Shown here: positions 32,846 through 40,317 of the stretch, one piece after another | Numbering within the stretch: the first letter of the stretch is position 1 | Layout: each line of letters begins with the position of its first letter | NCBI RefSeq assembly: GCF_019104725.1 | Contig: NZ_JAHRXF010000047.1 | Coordinates: 1 to 46,523, forward strand | DNA from: Streptomyces corallincola | GTDB lineage: Bacteria; Actinomycetota; Actinomycetes; Streptomycetales; Streptomycetaceae | DNA length: 46,523 bases | Reading direction: 5' to 3' | Notes under the pieces: model-generated | The model's input: the letters and a program-made list of their open reading frames with translations, nothing else | Database searches by the model: none | What the model was told of the DNA's origin: nothing | Program-made: the position numbers and the translations under genes

Positions 32846-33397
32846 TCAGGGCGCAGGCGGCACCAAGGACACCGCGGGCTGCCCGGCCCCGGCCCCCACC
32901 CCCGCGGACGCGCCCGGCACGGGACCGACCCCCTGCTCAAGCCCCGTGGTCGCGGGCGAGGGCACCCGGTCCCGCCCTCCGGAAGCCCCCCGGTACACCG
33001 CGGCGAAGGCGAGCACAACCATCCCGACGCCCATCACGAGCGCGAGCAGCCACGCGACGGGCCGATGCCACCGGACGTACTTGCCGTAGGGAGCGTAGGT
33101 ACCGGGATAACCGCCGGGGGCGTACCCCTCGTCGTCGGATTCGCCGTCGTACCCCTCGAACCCGGGCCCGAATCCGTCTTCCCCCCGGTCCCGCCGGGCC
33201 TCGGACGCCTCGGCCCGTGCCCGCGCGGCGGCGAGCAGCCGCTCGACGGCGCTGGGCTCGTGCACCACGGCCGCCCGCACGAACTCCTCGTCGAAGACCA
33301 CGGAGGCGAACTCTTCGTCCGTCACCCCGTGGTCGGTGTCGTCGTCGGGCTCCCAGCCGTCAGGGAACGACGGCGTGCCCCCCGCGTCCTCCGGCAC
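32846..33397 (-). CDS. single-pass membrane protein with SVVFDE motif
   Basis: The 183-residue protein has a long acidic N-terminus with the motif EFASVVFDEEFVRAA (29-43) followed by a helical stretch VERLLAAARARAEAS, a Gly/Tyr/Asp-rich linker (about 72-107), one helix (about 114-134) and a Pro/Gly-rich outer tail. The motif is shared with the neighbouring 348-residue protein. The GTG at 33397 is chosen because the frame upstream loses gene-like composition. TACTCT lies nine bases before it and might be a -10 for a leaderless transcript. Family unknown. It is 85 bases downstream of proA. Confidence 0.7.
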   Translation of the reverse strand: MPEDAGGTPSFPDGWEPDDDTDHGVTDEEFASVVFDEEFVRAAVVHEPSAVERLLAAARARAEASEARRDRGEDGFGPGFEGYDGESDDEGYAPGGYPGTYAPYGKYVRWHRPVAWLLALVMGVGMVVLAFAAVYRGASGGRDRVPSPATTGLEQGVGPVPGASAGVGAGAGQPAVSLVPPAP

Positions 33398-33482
33398 GCG
33401 TCCAGAGTAGACCTGGGGGGTCAATTTGGGCAGACGGTACGGAAATTCTCCCGCCAGATGAGACACCCCGGTGGGGACGGGC

Positions 33483-34769
33483 TCAGCGGCGCACGTGCCC
33501 GTCCCCGGTGACGATGTACTTCGTGCTGGTCAGCTCCGGCAGCCCCATCGGGCCGCGGGCGTGCAGCTTCTGCGTGGAGATGCCGATCTCGGCGCCGAAG
33601 CCGAACTGGCCGCCGTCGGTGAACCGGGTGGAGGCGTTCACGGCGACCGTGGCGGAGTCCACCAGCCGGGTGAACCGGCGGGCGGCGGTCTGCGAGGTGG
33701 TGACGATCGCCTCGGTGTGCCCGGAGGTCCACAGCCGGATGTGCTCGACCGCCCTGTCGAGGGAGTCCACGACGGCGGCGGCGATGTCGTACGACAGGTA
33801 CTCGGTCTCCCAGTCCTCCGGGGTCGCCTCGACCACGGTGGCCCCGGAGTCCGCCGCGTACGCCATGACCCGCTCGTCGGCGTGCACGGTGACCCCGGCG
33901 GCGGCGAGCGCGTCGAGCGCGCGGGGCAGGAAGGCGTCCGCGATGTCCTGGTGGACGAGGAGCGTCTCGGCGGCGTTGCAGACGCTGACCCGTTGGGCCT
34001 TGGAGTTGATCAGGATGTCGATCGCCATGTCGATGTCGGCGTCGGCGTCCACGTAGACGTGGCAGTTGCCGGTGCCGGTCTCGATGACGGGCACGGTGGA
34101 CTCGTTGACGACGGTCCGGATCAGCGAGGCGCCGCCGCGCGGGATGAGCACGTCCACCAGGCCGCGGGCCCGCATCAGCTCCCGTACCGACTCGCGGCTC
34201 TCGCCGGGGACGAGCTGTACCGCGTCGGCGGGCAGACCGGCGCCCCCGACGGCGTCCCGGATCACCCGTACGAGGGCGGTGTTCGAGGCGAGCGCGGAGG
34301 CGGACCCGCGCAGCAGCACGGCGTTGCCGGACTTGAGGCAGAGCGCGGCGGCGTCCACGGTGACGTTGGGCCGGGCCTCGTAGACGATCCCGACGACGCC
34401 CAGCGGGACGCGTACCTGGCGCAGGTCGATGCCGTTGGGGAGCGTGGAGCCCCGGACGACCTCCCCGACCGGGTCGGGCAGCGCGGCCACGTCCCGTACG
34501 TCGGAGGCGATGGCCCGGATGCGCTCCGGGGTCAGCGTGAGCCGGTCCACCACGGACTCGCTCGTACCGCTCTCCCGCGCCCGCTTCACGTCCTCCGCGT
34601 TCGCCGCCACGATCTCCGCCGTCCGGACCTCCAGCGCGTCCGCCACCGCCAGCAGCGCGTCGTCCTTCTCGGCCCGCGGCGACGGGGCCAGATCCGCAGC
34701 CGCGGCCTTGGCCCGGTAGGCGGCCTGGACAACCGGCGAGAGAGAGTCGTACGGCGAGAGCGTGGTCAT
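33483..34769 (-). CDS. proA: gamma-glutamyl phosphate reductase
   Basis: The 428-residue enzyme reduces glutamyl-5-phosphate to glutamate semialdehyde with NADPH, the second step of proline synthesis. It has the aldehyde-dehydrogenase-like fold: VGIVYEARPNVTVDAAALCLKSGNAVLLRG, the catalytic cysteine in ETGTGNCHVYVD, and the late SQKLHARGPMGL (here STQKLHARGPMGL). The start MTTLSPYDSLSP is clear. proB lies 740 bases upstream on the same strand with one small unknown gene between. The intergenic GGGGCGCGGGGAACTGCGCGA element lies just before its start. Confidence 0.96.
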   Translation of the reverse strand: MTTLSPYDSLSPVVQAAYRAKAAAADLAPSPRAEKDDALLAVADALEVRTAEIVAANAEDVKRARESGTSESVVDRLTLTPERIRAIASDVRDVAALPDPVGEVVRGSTLPNGIDLRQVRVPLGVVGIVYEARPNVTVDAAALCLKSGNAVLLRGSASALASNTALVRVIRDAVGGAGLPADAVQLVPGESRESVRELMRARGLVDVLIPRGGASLIRTVVNESTVPVIETGTGNCHVYVDADADIDMAIDILINSKAQRVSVCNAAETLLVHQDIADAFLPRALDALAAAGVTVHADERVMAYAADSGATVVEATPEDWETEYLSYDIAAAVVDSLDRAVEHIRLWTSGHTEAIVTTSQTAARRFTRLVDSATVAVNASTRFTDGGQFGFGAEIGISTQKLHARGPMGLPELTSTKYIVTGDGHVRR

Positions 34770-34795
34770 GCAGGCAGCGTAGTGCCCAGCTCCCG

Positions 34796-34822
34796 CGAGG
34801 GGCGCGGGGAACTGCGCGAGCG
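34796..34822. repeat. fourth copy of GGGGCGCGGGGAACTGCGCGA element
   Basis: GAGGGGCGCGGGGAACTGCG (then CGAGCG) lies in the 85-base gap between proA and the next gene upstream, matching the three copies near 32600-32770. Confidence 0.7.
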
Positions 34823-34854
34823 CCCGTGACGGACCCGCACCCCGGAGGGCGCCC

Positions 34855-35289
34855 TCAGAACGGGTGCACCCCGACGGGGGTGGCGGGCGCGGGGCCGTAT
34901 CCCTCGGCCACCCGCTGGTGATACGTCTCCCGGTCGATCACCTCAAGCCCCACGATCTCCCAGGAGGGCAACCCCGCACTCACCCGGTGCTCCCCCCACA
35001 ACCGCAGGGCGACGGCCGCGGCGTCGTGCAGATCCCGTGCCTCCTCCCAGTACCGGATCTCCGTGTGGTCCGGCGCGTACCTGCTGGTCAGCAGAAACGG
35101 ATGGTCCTGCGCGAGCCGCTCCAGCGCCCGCCGCAGCTCCGGCAGCGGCACGGACGCCCCGGAGAGACTGAGCGTGACGTGCCACAGCCGGGGCAGATCC
35201 TTCGGCGGCGGGCCGGAGTACGACTCCCCCGCCGCGACACTCTTCAGCCCACCGCGGGACGCCGCCGGACCGGGGCGTACTCGTCTCAC
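34855..35289 (-). CDS. conserved protein of unknown function between proB and proA
   Basis: The 144-residue protein starts MRRVRPGPAASRG and contains LPRLWHVTLSLSG, LRRALERLAQDHPFLLTSRY, TEIRYWEEARDLHDAAAVAL and SWEIVGLEVIDRETYHQR, giving an alpha/beta pattern of about 100 residues without signal or helix in the membrane. I do not know the family. The GTG at 35289 is chosen because AAGGAGG lies a few bases upstream; another GTG 15 bases earlier is possible. Its place inside the proB-proA cluster may be fortuitous. The 35290-35509 gap shows no gene. Confidence 0.78.
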   Translation of the reverse strand: MRRVRPGPAASRGGLKSVAAGESYSGPPPKDLPRLWHVTLSLSGASVPLPELRRALERLAQDHPFLLTSRYAPDHTEIRYWEEARDLHDAAAVALRLWGEHRVSAGLPSWEIVGLEVIDRETYHQRVAEGYGPAPATPVGVHPF

Positions 35290-35509
35290 GACGGCCTCCT
35301 TCACGAAGTCGCACAGCTCAGACAGCTCAGGCGTACGGCTCAGGGGACCGCTGCCGCGGGGGCGCGCGGACCCGCCGCCCCGACAACAAAGTTGAGCAGG
35401 CCGAGCGCCGGATTGGGGCGGTTTTACGGAACGTCCCCCACCGGGACGCACGGGCGCCCACCGCCCGGCACCGCCCCCGCTCCTCCCGGACCGCCCGCCG
35501 CGCGTCCCG

Positions 35510-36655
35510 TCAGGCGTGCAGAAGGACGAGGTCGTCCCGGTGGACGACCTCCCGTTCGTAGGCGGGCCCCAGTTCACGGGCCAGCTCATGGGTCGAACGC
35601 CCGATCAGCCGGGGAATCTCGCGGGCGTCGAAGTTGACGAGCCCGCGCGCGACCGGCCGCCCGGCGGTGTCCCGGAGTTCGACGGGGTCGCCCGCGCTGA
35701 ACTCGCCCTCGACGGCGGCGATCCCGGCGGGCAGCAGCGAGGTGCGCCGCTCGACCACGGCCCGTACGGCACCGTCGTCCAGGGTGAGCGCGCCCTGCGG
35801 GGTGGAGGCGTGCTGGAGCCAGAGCAGCCGGTCGGCGGAGCGGCGCCCGGTGGGGTGGAAGTAGGTGCCGGTGTCGCCGCCGGCCAGCGCCTCGGCCGCG
35901 TGCACGGCGCTGGTGAGGACGACGGGGATGCCCGCGGCGGCGGCGATCCGGGCGGCCTCGACCTTGGTGACCATGCCCCCGGTGCCGACGCCCGCCCGGC
36001 CCGAGCTGCCGATCTCGACCCCGGCTAGGTCCTCGGGGCCGCGCACCTCGGCCAGCCGGGAGGTGCCGGGGCGGCCGGGGTCGCCGTCGTAGACGCCGTC
36101 CACGTCGGAGAGGAGGACGAGGAGGTCGGCGTGGACGAGGTGGGCGACGAGGGCGGCGAGCCGGTCGTTGTCGCCGAAGCGGATCTCGTCGGTGGCGACG
36201 GTGTCGTTCTCGTTGACGACGGGCAGCGCGCCCATCGCGAGGAGCTTGTCCAGGGTGCGGGAGGCGTTGCGGTGGTGGGCGCGGCGGCTCATGTCGTCGC
36301 TGGTCAGCAGCACCTGGCCGACACGGACGCCGTAGCGGGCGAAGGACGCGGTGTAGCGGGCGACGAGGAGGCCCTGTCCGACGCTGGCGGCGGCCTGCTG
36401 GCGGGCGAGGTCGCGGGGGCGGCGGGGCAGGCCGAGCGGGGCGAGCCCGGCGGCGATGGCGCCGGAGGAGACGAGGACCACTTCGCGGGACGCGGCCCCG
36501 GAGGCGCCGCCGATGCCCCGGCTGCCCGCGAGGACGTCCACGAGGGCGTCCACCCGGTCCGCGTCGAGTCCTCCGGCGGCGGTGGTCAGCGAGGAGGAGC
36601 CCACTTTGACGACGACCCTGCGAGCCTCGCTCACGGCCTGCCTTGCGCTGGTCAC
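35510..36655 (-). CDS. proB: glutamate 5-kinase
   Basis: The 381-residue enzyme phosphorylates glutamate at the gamma carboxyl, the first and feedback-inhibited step of proline synthesis. The amino acid kinase domain has VVVKVGSSSLT, VVLVSSGAIAAGL, VVNENDTVATDEIRFGDND and GVGTGGMVTKVEAA. A C-terminal PUA domain begins near ASTPQGALTLDDGAVRAV. The GTG at 36655 (MTSARQAVSEA) has GGAAGA upstream; longer frames run into the divergent gene. A TAGATT hexamer lies about 36 bases upstream as a possible -10. It is divergent from the lipoprotein gene. Confidence 0.96.
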   Translation of the reverse strand: MTSARQAVSEARRVVVKVGSSSLTTAAGGLDADRVDALVDVLAGSRGIGGASGAASREVVLVSSGAIAAGLAPLGLPRRPRDLARQQAAASVGQGLLVARYTASFARYGVRVGQVLLTSDDMSRRAHHRNASRTLDKLLAMGALPVVNENDTVATDEIRFGDNDRLAALVAHLVHADLLVLLSDVDGVYDGDPGRPGTSRLAEVRGPEDLAGVEIGSSGRAGVGTGGMVTKVEAARIAAAAGIPVVLTSAVHAAEALAGGDTGTYFHPTGRRSADRLLWLQHASTPQGALTLDDGAVRAVVERRTSLLPAGIAAVEGEFSAGDPVELRDTAGRPVARGLVNFDAREIPRLIGRSTHELARELGPAYEREVVHRDDLVLLHA

Positions 36656-36851
36656 GGCTGGTCTTCCTGCTCGACGACGGCTGCCCTCGCAATCTATGCG
36701 AAACGTCACGTGCCGCGCCCGCGCGTTCCACCTGCCGGACCGCCACCGGGCACCGTCGCGAGGCCGCCGCGGCGTGCGGCGCCGCCCCTTCGTGTCCACC
36801 CGTGTCCGTACCCGGACCGAATCGCCACACCTCGCCTGCGACCATGAAGAC

Positions 36852-37583
36852 ATGTCGAAACGAGGTTCGGGGTGGGTCGCACTGGTCGCGGCCGGGTGCG
36901 CGCTGTCGGTGATGTCCCTTGCGGGATGCGGTGGTTCACAGGAGAAGCAGACGGCGGCACCGGGCGGGAAGAAGGCCGCGGCGCCGGAGAAGAAGGCCCC
37001 GCTGAAGCGGGTGCCCGGCATCGGTGACCGGCTGTGGGACCGGGTCCCGGCGGACAGCCGCCAGGTGGTGGCCGTGTACGGCGCGGGGAAGGACTCCCCG
37101 GACTCCACCGTGGCGCTGTTCACCAAGCAGGGCTCGGTGTGGAAGCAGGAGCGGACCTGGTCGGCGCACAACGGCCGCAAGGGCTGGACCCCGGACCACC
37201 ACGAGGGCGACAAACGCAGCCCCGTGGGGGTCTTCACCCTGAGCGACGCCGGGGGTGTGCTCCCCTCGCCGGGCGGCAGGCTGCCGTACACCCGGTCGGC
37301 GTCCTTCCAGGCCCCGCACTACTGGAACAAGGCGTACTGGCACGACTTCGACTACGTCATCGCCATCGACTACAACCGCGTCAAGGGCACCTCGCCCAAC
37401 GACCCGACCCGGCCGCAGGGCCAGACCAAGGGCGGCAGCATCTGGCTGCACATGGACCACGGCAGCGGCACCTCCGCCTGTGTCAGCCAGCCCGAGGCCG
37501 ACATGCGCTACCTGTTGCGCACCCTGGACCCGGCCCAGCACCCCGTGGTCGTGATGGGCGACCGGGCCGAACTGCGCGCCTGA
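36852..37583 (+). CDS. lipoprotein with L,D-transpeptidase-like catalytic region
   Basis: The 243-residue product has a lipoprotein signal with lipobox LAGC (23-26, Cys26) and a Lys/Ala/Pro-rich linker to about residue 52. The rest resembles a YkuD-type L,D-transpeptidase: SPVGVFTLSDAGG (123-135), GGSIWLHMDHG (194-204) and Cys210 in TSACVSQPE. The usual SHGC is TSAC here, so His and Gly before the cysteine are missing; activity is uncertain. It would act on peptidoglycan outside the membrane. ATG at 36852 starts the signal; it is divergent from proB by 196 bases. Confidence 0.82.
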   Translation: MSKRGSGWVALVAAGCALSVMSLAGCGGSQEKQTAAPGGKKAAAPEKKAPLKRVPGIGDRLWDRVPADSRQVVAVYGAGKDSPDSTVALFTKQGSVWKQERTWSAHNGRKGWTPDHHEGDKRSPVGVFTLSDAGGVLPSPGGRLPYTRSASFQAPHYWNKAYWHDFDYVIAIDYNRVKGTSPNDPTRPQGQTKGGSIWLHMDHGSGTSACVSQPEADMRYLLRTLDPAQHPVVVMGDRAELRA

Positions 37584-37586
37584 CCG

Positions 37587-37637
37587 CCCCGTCGGCCCCC
37601 GCCCGCGGACGTGAAAGCAGTCACGCCGACGGGGGCC
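37587..37637 (+). terminator. possible terminator after the lipoprotein gene
   Basis: CCCCGTCGGC (37587-37596) and GCCGACGGGG (37625-37634) are perfect complements, and an alternative GGCCCCCG/CGGGGGCC pairing overlaps. It starts right after the lipoprotein stop. The remaining gap to 37939 has no gene; TAGTCT at 37840-37845 is a possible -10 for the following gene. Confidence 0.55.
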
Positions 37638-37939
37638 GGCGGTGAGGGATGCGTAAGAATTCAATACGCCCCAAAAGGGACAACTTACCCACACTTCCGT
37701 GCTGGTGGCAGGGCGTCCGGGACCCCCGTACCCCAGGTGGGAAGGGGAACGGCCGGAAGCCGACGGGCGGGCGGCCGAAAGTCGCACCATGCCGATCCGA
37801 CGGGTCCGGTACGCGCACGGAGACTTCAGGTGAATCCCTTAGTCTGGCCGGATGGCGTGCTGCGAGCACCCGTCACCGGCGACGAGTGCCCCGAGCCCGG
37901 CCCTTGCCCTTGTGATCAGTCTCGGAACAGGTTGTGTTG

Positions 37940-40204
37940 ATGCCCAGACTCTCCCTCGTCATACCTGCGTACAAGGTGCAGGGCTACCTCGCCGAGTGCC
38001 TGGACTCCGTGCTGGGCCAGGACTACACGGACTTCGAGGTCATCGCCGTCGATGACTGCTCGCCCGACCACTCGGGCGCGATCCTCGACGAGTACGCCGC
38101 CCGCGACCCGCGCGTCCGGGTGCTCCACCTCGCGGAGAACGTCGGCCTCGGCCGCGCGCGCAACGCCGGTCTTGAGCACGTCACGGGTGAGTACGTCCTG
38201 TTCCTGGACAGCGACGACACCCTGACCAAGGGCTCGCTGCGGGCCATAGCCGAGCGGCTGGAAGCCGCCCAGGACCCCGAGATCCTCGTCTTCGACTACG
38301 CCCGCACCTTCTGGGACGGTCGCGTCCGCCCCAACCAGCGTGCCGAACTCCTCCAGCCCGACGGCCCCGACACGTTCACCCTCGCCGAGCGGCCCGAACT
38401 GCTCGACCTGCTCCAGATCGTCTGGAACAAGGCGTACCGCATGGACTTCGTCCAGCGGCACGGGCTGACCTTCCCGCCCGGCTACTACGAGGACGCCCCC
38501 TGGACGTTCTGCTCCATGATCAGCGCCGAGCGGATCGCCGTCCTGGCGCGCGTCGTCGTGGAGTACCGCCAGCGCCGTGAGGGCGGCAACATCCTCAAGA
38601 CCGTCAGCCGCAAGCACTTCGACGTGTTCGACCAGTACCGCCGGGTCTTCGAGTACCTCGACGCGCACCCCGAACTGGACGCCTGGCGCGGCCCGCTGTT
38701 CGGCAAGATGGTCGATCACTTCCTGACCGTCCTGGAGCGCCCGGACCGGCTCCCGGCCCAGGCCCGCGCCGAGTTCTTCCACCGCGCCTCCGCCGACTAC
38801 CGCGCCCGGCTGCCCAAGGGCTTCGTCCGCCCGGACGGCAACCGCGGCAGCAAGTACGCGATGCTGGAGCGGGACTCGTACAGCTCGCTGCTCGGCGCGA
38901 GCGCCGCCGGAAAGCTCCGCGAGTCGCTGCGCGGACGGGCCCGCAAGACCGTCACCCGGTCCAAGAAGCGCGCGATGGGCCTGCTGTACCGCTCCCAGAT
39001 GCGCCGTCCGCTGGACGAGAACCTCGCGGTGTTCTCCGCGTACTGGAGCCGCAGCGTCAGCTGCAACCCGGCGGCCATCGACGCCGAACTCGGGCGCCTG
39101 GCCCCGCAGATCCGCCGCGTGTGGGCGGTCCGCCCCGACTCCGTGGAGCGGGTCCCCGAGGGCGTGGACGTCGTCCGGGTCGGCTCCCGGGAGTACTGGG
39201 CGGCCGTGGCCAGGGCCAAGTACCTGGTCAACAACGTGAACTTCCCCGACAGCGTGCTCAAGCGCGAGGGCCAGATCCACCTCCAGACCCACCACGGCAC
39301 ACCGCTGAAGACGATGGGTCTCGACCAGCGCAAGTTCCCGGCGTCCACCGACATGAGCTTCCGCAAGCTCCTCAAGCGGTGCGACCGCTGGGACTTCAGC
39401 CTCAGCGCCAACCGGTTCTCCACCGCGATCTGGGAGCGGGTCTACCCCTGCTCGTACGAGTCGCTGGAGACGGGCTACCCGCGCAACGACCGCCTGGTCC
39501 ACGCCAGCGCCGAGGACGTCGCCGGGGCCCGCGCGGCGCTCGGCCTGGCGGACGGCACCCGTGCCTTCCTCTACATGCCGACGCACCGCGAGTACCAGCC
39601 CGGCTTCGTGCCCAGCATCGATCTGACCCGCATCGCGGACGAGGTCGGCGAGGACGTCACCCTGCTGGTGCGCGGCCACTACTTCTACGGCGCCGACTCG
39701 CACATCGAGGACCTGCGCCGCAGCGGCCGGATCATCGACGTGTCCGGGCACCCGGAGGTCGAGGAGCTGTACCTCGCCGCCGACGCCCTGATCACCGACT
39801 ACTCCTCCGCGATGTTCGACTACGCGGTGCTGGACCGGCCGATCATCATCTACGCCCCCGACTGGGACATCTACTCGGCGGTGCGCGGCACGTACTTCAA
39901 CCTCCTTGAGGAGGCGCCCGGTTCGGTCGCCACCACGCAGGAAGAGCTGTTCGAGCTGCTCGGCTCGGACGAGTACCGCGGCGCGGAGGCGGCGGCCCGC
40001 CGCGACGTCTTCCGCCGCCGCTTCTGCGAGTTCGACGACGGTCACGCCGCCGAGCGCGTGGTACGCCGGGTGTTCCTCGGGGAGACCGAGCCGGTGCCGT
40101 TCGTGCCGTTCGACGAGCGCACCCACGCCCCGGCACCGGCGGCGGCACCGTTCGTACCCGCGCAGGCGAAGCCGGGGACTCCGGCGGTGGCCGAGACGGC
40201 CTGA
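37940..40204 (+). CDS. bifunctional GT2 glycosyltransferase / CDP-glycerol glycerophosphotransferase (TagF-like)
   Basis: The 754-residue protein begins with a GT-A family 2 domain (LSLVIPAYKVQGYL, metal-binding DSDD at 90-93, to about residue 270). The C-terminal half is a TagF/TarF-type transferase: LQTHHGTPLKTMG, GYPRND, LYMPTHREY and the ITDYSSAMFDYAVLDRPII motif. TagF enzymes polymerise glycerol phosphate for teichoic acid. This two-domain layout is common in Streptomyces and is inferred to build a cell-wall glycopolymer, perhaps attached by the LCP protein in this window. No membrane helix; peripheral cytoplasmic location is likely. The ATG at 37940 fits IPAY; GGAACAGG lies upstream. 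It converges with obgE. Confidence 0.92.
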   Translation: MPRLSLVIPAYKVQGYLAECLDSVLGQDYTDFEVIAVDDCSPDHSGAILDEYAARDPRVRVLHLAENVGLGRARNAGLEHVTGEYVLFLDSDDTLTKGSLRAIAERLEAAQDPEILVFDYARTFWDGRVRPNQRAELLQPDGPDTFTLAERPELLDLLQIVWNKAYRMDFVQRHGLTFPPGYYEDAPWTFCSMISAERIAVLARVVVEYRQRREGGNILKTVSRKHFDVFDQYRRVFEYLDAHPELDAWRGPLFGKMVDHFLTVLERPDRLPAQARAEFFHRASADYRARLPKGFVRPDGNRGSKYAMLERDSYSSLLGASAAGKLRESLRGRARKTVTRSKKRAMGLLYRSQMRRPLDENLAVFSAYWSRSVSCNPAAIDAELGRLAPQIRRVWAVRPDSVERVPEGVDVVRVGSREYWAAVARAKYLVNNVNFPDSVLKREGQIHLQTHHGTPLKTMGLDQRKFPASTDMSFRKLLKRCDRWDFSLSANRFSTAIWERVYPCSYESLETGYPRNDRLVHASAEDVAGARAALGLADGTRAFLYMPTHREYQPGFVPSIDLTRIADEVGEDVTLLVRGHYFYGADSHIEDLRRSGRIIDVSGHPEVEELYLAADALITDYSSAMFDYAVLDRPIIIYAPDWDIYSAVRGTYFNLLEEAPGSVATTQEELFELLGSDEYRGAEAAARRDVFRRRFCEFDDGHAAERVVRRVFLGETEPVPFVPFDERTHAPAPAAAPFVPAQAKPGTPAVAETA

Positions 40205-40255
40205 GAGCGCGGCGCCCGGATGCGCGGGGCATGAGAGCCCGCGCGCACCGGGCAC

Positions 40256-40298
40256 GAAGAAGCGGGCCGGGGCTATGAAAGCCCCGGCCCGCTTCTTC
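40256..40298. terminator. bidirectional terminator between TagF-like gene and obgE
   Basis: Perfect 18-base arms, GAAGAAGCGGGCCGGGGC and GCCCCGGCCCGCTTCTTC, with loop TATGAAA, lie between the convergent genes. This is the strongest hairpin in the window. Confidence 0.92.
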
Positions 40299-40317
40299 AT
40301 GCCGCGCCCAACGAGGT

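Noticed and set aside
32485..34056. 523-codon plus-strand frame across the SVVFDE gene and proA
   Set aside because: Composition is Pro/Arg/Thr noise, it crosses intergenic repeats, and it lies opposite recognisable genes.
37852..38055. Small plus-strand frame overlapping the start of the TagF-like gene, just after TAGTCT
   Set aside because: Product beyond the first residues is an out-of-frame reading of the transferase; no ribosome-binding site.
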